DNA from: Actinophytocola gossypii | GTDB lineage: Bacteria; Actinomycetota; Actinomycetes; Mycobacteriales; Pseudonocardiaceae | Assembly: GCF_025165815.1 (NCBI RefSeq) | Contig: NZ_JAFFZE010000006.1 | Location: forward strand, 434,001-498,000 | Direction: 5' to 3' | DNA: 64,000 nt | Shown here: one piece after another, positions 61,701 to 64,000 of the stretch | How positions within the stretch are numbered: position 1 is the first letter of the stretch | Layout: every line of letters starts with the position of its first letter | Program-made: the position numbers and the translations under genes | Notes under the pieces: model-generated | The model's input: the letters and a program-made list of their open reading frames with translations, nothing else | What the model was told of the DNA's origin: nothing | Databases searched by the model: none

Positions 61701-62300
61701 CTGACCCTGTCGGTGCCGATGTTCGCCGACAGCGACCCCGGCAACGTCAGCGGCTTCGACCGCACGCAGCGGGGGAGCACGGTGGTGCGCGAGGGCACCC
61801 GGGTGATCGCCGCCCGCGACGACGAGGCCGGGTTGGGCACGTTCGACCTGCCGCCCGGGCCGGGATGGTTCCAGGTCGTCGCGGCGGCGGAGCGGCCGGC
61901 GTCGCTGCTGCTGGAGCCGGCGCTGTCCACCCGGACCAGGGCGGTGTGGTCGTTCCGTGCCGGGGCCGGCACCGACGAGCGGGTCGCGCTGCCGTTCCTG
62001 GACGTCCGGTTCGACCTCCCGCTCGACGACCACAACCGCGCGCCGGCCGGCGAGCCGGTACGGGGCGAGGTGACCGTCGCCCACCAGCCCGGCTCCCGGG
62101 CGTCGCGGATCCGGGACGTGATCGTCGAGGTCTCCTACGACGAGGGCCGCACCTGGCGCCGCGCCACCGTGCACGGCGACCGGGTGGTCGTCCCGGCCGG
62201 CGGCGAGCCGGGAGGCTACGCGTCGCTGCGCGCGACCGCCACCGACCGGCACGGCAACGCGGTCACCGAGACCGTGGTCCGGGCCTACGCGCTGCGCTGA
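58707..62300 (+). CDS. Secreted subtilisin-like serine protease, large multidomain
   Basis: 1197 residues from ATG 58707 (MTLRRLAGLLAGAALASTLL), with a signal peptide of ~27 residues and a prodomain (about 35-190). Catalytic Asp in VAVLDTGYDANH, His in GHGTHVAST, oxyanion Asn in AAGNYGARG, Ser in MSGTSMAAPH. The remaining ~750 residues are beta-rich (repeats of FnIII/PA-like look) and likely aid substrate binding. Extracellular. Large actinomycete subtilases of this sort are common. The long antiparallel frames over it are shadows. Confidence 0.93.
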   Translation: MTLRRLAGLLAGAALASTLLTAPAGAEPAGSPTPPAASAHTTVTLVTGDQVRVTDGRVAGVRMAPGREHQPVWRYEANGHEHVLPADAAPLVDSGRVDERLFDVTELLRQGLDDRATDVVPLIVERGLLRGRAFAGGLAEVDTPKDGSAWRRLTSARFGGKVWLNGRVRPTLTESVPRVGAPEAWAAGYRGDGTTVAVLDTGYDANHPDLRGVVVGAKDFTGEGPATVDTVGHGTHVASTIAGRDDRRTGVAPGAELLVGKVLGESGGTEADVIAGMEWAVAQGADVVNMSLGSGPTDGTDLVSQRLNALSESSGTLFVVAAGNYGARGTIGSPGSADRALTVGSVTKDDELSVFTSRGPRLGDHGLKPEITAPGSDIVAARAEGTNPAASVDEDYVRMSGTSMAAPHVAGAAAILAGQHPEWTGEQLKNALVGSAHRLAGIDTYAQGAGRLDVARAVTQPVRARGVLGFGEAWAGGAAELTRTVTYVNDGDTPVTLDLALDVDSDLFTVDSPRVTVPAGSSTEVTVTARVPAEPVGEVSGVLTATGDGITLSTPLTANLPGEAHTLSVRVLPRDGGAVTSLLLLQNEDTGFTMSHHPTGGVATFTVPTGRYRIVGRTLDYEPMSDTLYVHPTGLVDRDTEVVVDTGDGEEVTVDLDDPEARPQHGGGHAVSSEVDGVLASMTRTNYVSRRAKLYTIGGPRLHGVALHHFSYWAPPMATVTVEGPGGFEFEDTYVASYPRLEGVLTAEVVPVGKADRAAIDAAGDVRGKIALISPPDWANPAYPPGEQLRDGIDLLAERGAKLVLSFYNPLIGLDEYPRLALPVVLLFGMADMRDLDTLLDAGPVQTTVTGRRTSPSAYFLADAVYGRIPAGHAFRFHREGLGRIDRTLVDTLPADVYRYTPATFGRDGFQAGADVELDFPAHRTDYVTPGTSLSMFAVGAFGDVEAAVETTIPVTLRRGERRTSRVFAAPFGPELTRPYTSAQDGEPIPWAYREGDRLTLSVPMFADSDPGNVSGFDRTQRGSTVVREGTRVIAARDDEAGLGTFDLPPGPGWFQVVAAAERPASLLLEPALSTRTRAVWSFRAGAGTDERVALPFLDVRFDLPLDDHNRAPAGEPVRGEVTVAHQPGSRASRIRDVIVEVSYDEGRTWRRATVHGDRVVVPAGGEPGGYASLRATATDRHGNAVTETVVRAYALR

Positions 62301-63319
62301 GCCAGGATCAGGTGCTGGCCGGGGGACTCGCGGAGGCGGGTGGTCGTCGGCGCGCGGAAGCCCGCGTCCGTCAGCCACCCGCCGATCCGGGCCGCCGGGT
62401 AGACCTGGCCGCCCTGGCCGTGGAACAGGTTGAGGCTGAACGTGTGCAGGAACGCCACGCCCGCGCGGCCCTCCTCGGGCGGCACGTCGGTGCTGTTCTC
62501 CAGGATCGCGACCGTGCCGCCCGGGCGGAGCGCCTCGGCGACCCGGGCGAGCAGCGCGCGGTTGTTGGCCTCGGTGTGCCCGTGCAGCACGTTGAACAGC
62601 AGCACCAGGTCGTGGCCGGTACCGAGCGGTTCGCGGGTGTAGTCCCCGGCGCGCATGGTGACGCGGTCGGTCAGCCCGGCCGCCTCGACGGCCGCCGTGC
62701 CGAGCGCGCCGGGGAAGTCCACGACGGTCGCGGTGAGCCCGGGATGACGCTGGCACAGCGCGATCGAGTACCGACCGTGCCCGCCGCCGAGGTCGAGCAC
62801 CGAGCCGTCGGACACCGGGAGCAGGTCGCCGACCTCCGCCGCCAGGTGCGTGGCGTGAGCGTCCAGCATGGTCTGGAAGTGCCGGGAGGTCTCCGGGCGT
62901 TCGGCGAGCCAGGCGTAGAAGTCCACCGCCGGCTTGCCGGTGCGCACCGACTCCTCCAGGCCGTCCCACAGCTCGAACAGCACCCGCTGCCAGAACAGCT
63001 CCACCACCGCGTACCCGGCCGAGCCCGCCAGCCACTTCGCGGCCACCGGCGTGCTGGCGTAGCCGTCGCCGGTGTGGTCCAGGTACCCGAACTCGACCAG
63101 CGCGTCGGCCAGCAGCCCGACCCCGCGCTGGTCGGCACCGATCGCCGCGGCCAGCGCCGGCGCGGTCAGCGGGCCGTCGGCGAGCGCGCCGAAGACCCCG
63201 AGCCGCTGGGCCGCGGCCGCGCACCGGTACGCGGCGGTACCGAGCATGTCCACGAAGGACCCGGGAGCCTCGCCGCTCGCGTAGGCCGCCGCCTCCTCGT
63301 CACCCAACCCGATCGGCAT
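62285..63319 (-). CDS. O-methyltransferase, acetylserotonin-type with dimerisation domain
   Basis: 344 residues. N-terminal dimerisation winged helix (LGVFGALADGPLTAPALAAAIGADQRGVGLLADALVEFGYL), then SAM motif I VLDLGGGHGRYSIAL, FPGALGTAAVEAAGL and the active-site region LLFNVLHGHTEANN. His in LHGH is the usual base. Overlaps the thioester-reductase end by 20 bases and follows it, so it belongs to the same operon, probably a second biosynthetic cluster. Methylates a hydroxyl, or a carboxylate, of an aromatic product. Confidence 0.9.
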   Translation of the reverse strand: MPIGLGDEEAAAYASGEAPGSFVDMLGTAAYRCAAAAQRLGVFGALADGPLTAPALAAAIGADQRGVGLLADALVEFGYLDHTGDGYASTPVAAKWLAGSAGYAVVELFWQRVLFELWDGLEESVRTGKPAVDFYAWLAERPETSRHFQTMLDAHATHLAAEVGDLLPVSDGSVLDLGGGHGRYSIALCQRHPGLTATVVDFPGALGTAAVEAAGLTDRVTMRAGDYTREPLGTGHDLVLLFNVLHGHTEANNRALLARVAEALRPGGTVAILENSTDVPPEEGRAGVAFLHTFSLNLFHGQGGQVYPAARIGGWLTDAGFRAPTTTRLRESPGQHLILAQRSA

Positions 63320-64000
63320 CGTGCACCCCCTGCTGTACCGGCATGACGCCGCTGTCGATCAGGAACCTGACGTGGCGGAGCATCATCCGCCCGTCCGCCG
63401 GCGGGAACTCGACGCCGCACGCGCGGGCGGCGGCCCAGGTCGCCGAGCAGTCGAACACCGGGTGCGGCCGGCCGCCCGCCGGCAGCCCGAACGCCAGCGG
63501 CCCGAACGCGCTGGCCGGCGAGTCCAGCATCGCCGCCCGCCAGTCCTCGTACGGCTCCACCCGGGCCGGGTAGCCGGCCTCGGCCAGCACCCCGCCGAGC
63601 CGCGCGTAGGTCAGGCCGTCGGCGCGGTAGAAGTGGAAGTCTCGGCCCACCTCGGTCAGGGAGATGCCGGCGATCGCGGCGGCCACCCGGTCGACCGGGA
63701 CCATGTCGATCACGCCGTCGCTGTCCGGCACCGTGCCGTGCTGCGCGCAGGTCACCAGCTGCCGGCTCAGGTAGGTGTCGGTCTTCGCGGTGCCGGTGGC
63801 CACGTCGCCGACGATCGCGGCGATCCGGTAGATCGAGATCGGCAGGCCCCGGTCGCGGGCGTTGACCGCCATCGTGTCGGCCACCCACTTGGTGATGTTG
63901 TAGCCGGTGTCCAGCCCGGCCGGGTCGAGCGCCCGGTCGGCCTCGGTGACCACCCGCCCGTCGTAGGCGTGGCCGAGGAACACGCCGAGCGTCGAGGTCA
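63300..64000 (-). CDS. Thioester reductase domain, C-terminal part (cut by right edge)
   Basis: The frame enters from the right edge and ends at 63300; about 233 residues are seen. Features of the extended SDR thioester reductase (Lys2/carboxylic acid reductase type): STLGVFLGHAYDGRV, GYNITKWVADTMA (catalytic YxxxK), ISIYRIAAIVGDVATG and IDMVPVDRVAAAI. Such domains release a chain from a carrier protein as aldehyde or alcohol and end NRPS, PKS or CAR enzymes. The parent size cannot be told. The methyltransferase follows. Confidence 0.85.
   Translation of the reverse strand, partial: TSTLGVFLGHAYDGRVVTEADRALDPAGLDTGYNITKWVADTMAVNARDRGLPISIYRIAAIVGDVATGTAKTDTYLSRQLVTCAQHGTVPDSDGVIDMVPVDRVAAAIAGISLTEVGRDFHFYRADGLTYARLGGVLAEAGYPARVEPYEDWRAAMLDSPASAFGPLAFGLPAGGRPHPVFDCSATWAAARACGVEFPPADGRMMLRHVRFLIDSGVMPVQQGVHDADRVG

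Noticed and set aside
58161-63224. A 1687-codon open frame antisense to the subtilase and methyltransferase genes
   Set aside because: It has no recognisable domain, is Arg/Gly/Pro-rich as typical of the complement of GC-rich genes, and lies over genes with complete catalytic motifs.
59153-63346. A 1397-codon plus-strand frame inside the subtilase
   Set aside because: Same strand but wrong frame; composition is that of a frame-shifted high-GC gene and contains no motif.
1-64000. A single biosynthetic cluster spanning the window
   Set aside because: The 17-62 kb stretch is mostly general regulators, hydrolases and secretion-type genes; the two edge clusters share no linking genes.
1-64000. 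tRNA, rRNA or IS elements
   Set aside because: No cloverleaf-like segment with a tRNA T-loop word, no rRNA sequence and no transposase frame was found on reading both strands.

Overview
The window is high-GC DNA with actinomycete features: GTG/TTG starts, stop/start overlaps of ATGA and GTGA type, SARP regulators, a gamma-butyrolactone (AfsA/ArpA-type) signalling pair, DUF5753-type XRE regulators, many ECF sigma factors and WXG100-type proteins. I infer a filamentous actinomycete, perhaps of the Pseudonocardiales; the genus cannot be fixed from sequence alone.

Left end (1-6.7 kb): a tightly coupled minus-strand operon, running off the left edge, encodes an aldehyde dehydrogenase, an acyl-CoA dehydrogenase, a class III aminotransferase, an SRPBCC protein, a small membrane protein and a diiron ferritin-like oxygenase. 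Divergent to it is an MprF-type (DUF2156) aminoacyl-tRNA-dependent transferase. Together these resemble the gene set of azoxy natural products (valanimycin, elaiomycin and relatives): make a fatty amine, oxidise its nitrogen, then join it to an aminoacyl group from tRNA. The product is not known from the window.

6.8-17 kb is a regulatory island: three SARPs, two ArpA/ScbR-type TetR receptors, an AfsA butyrolactone synthase, a LuxR-type regulator without the phospho-acceptor Asp, and an XRE regulator flanked by two small genes. Two near-ideal butyrolactone-receptor operators sit in the promoter of the second SARP. 17-23 kb holds a MarR/O-methyltransferase/MFS set and two secreted glycoside hydrolases (GH5, GH16) around a ROK regulator.

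23-37 kb is general accessory metabolism: a luciferase-like/hemerythrin fusion, three ECF sigma factors, two DGPF proteins, three alpha/beta hydrolases, SRPBCC/ArsR, Nudix, and an SDR followed by the shrunken remains of a photolyase gene. 37-45 kb has YbaK, a large secreted alpha-amylase, a MoxR-like ATPase with a DUF2201/VWA protein, and a second luciferase-like enzyme.

45-55 kb holds HxlR, two WXG100-type loci (one with a tandem duplication and a decayed lipoprotein copy), and an unusual 1010-codon reading frame joining an MFS transporter to a GGDEF diguanylate cyclase through a repeat. That repeat, read on the plus strand, is an array of six micro-ORFs encoding MSRSWDW or MRSWDW, each behind a Shine-Dalgarno sequence. 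Their differences are all silent on the plus strand but change amino acids on the minus strand. This is the strongest candidate here for something undescribed. 55-64 kb holds a WYL regulator, SigJ-type sigma factor with an NDH-2-like oxidoreductase, a large subtilase, and, at the right edge, an O-methyltransferase and the end of a thioester-reductase enzyme that probably belong to a second biosynthetic cluster.
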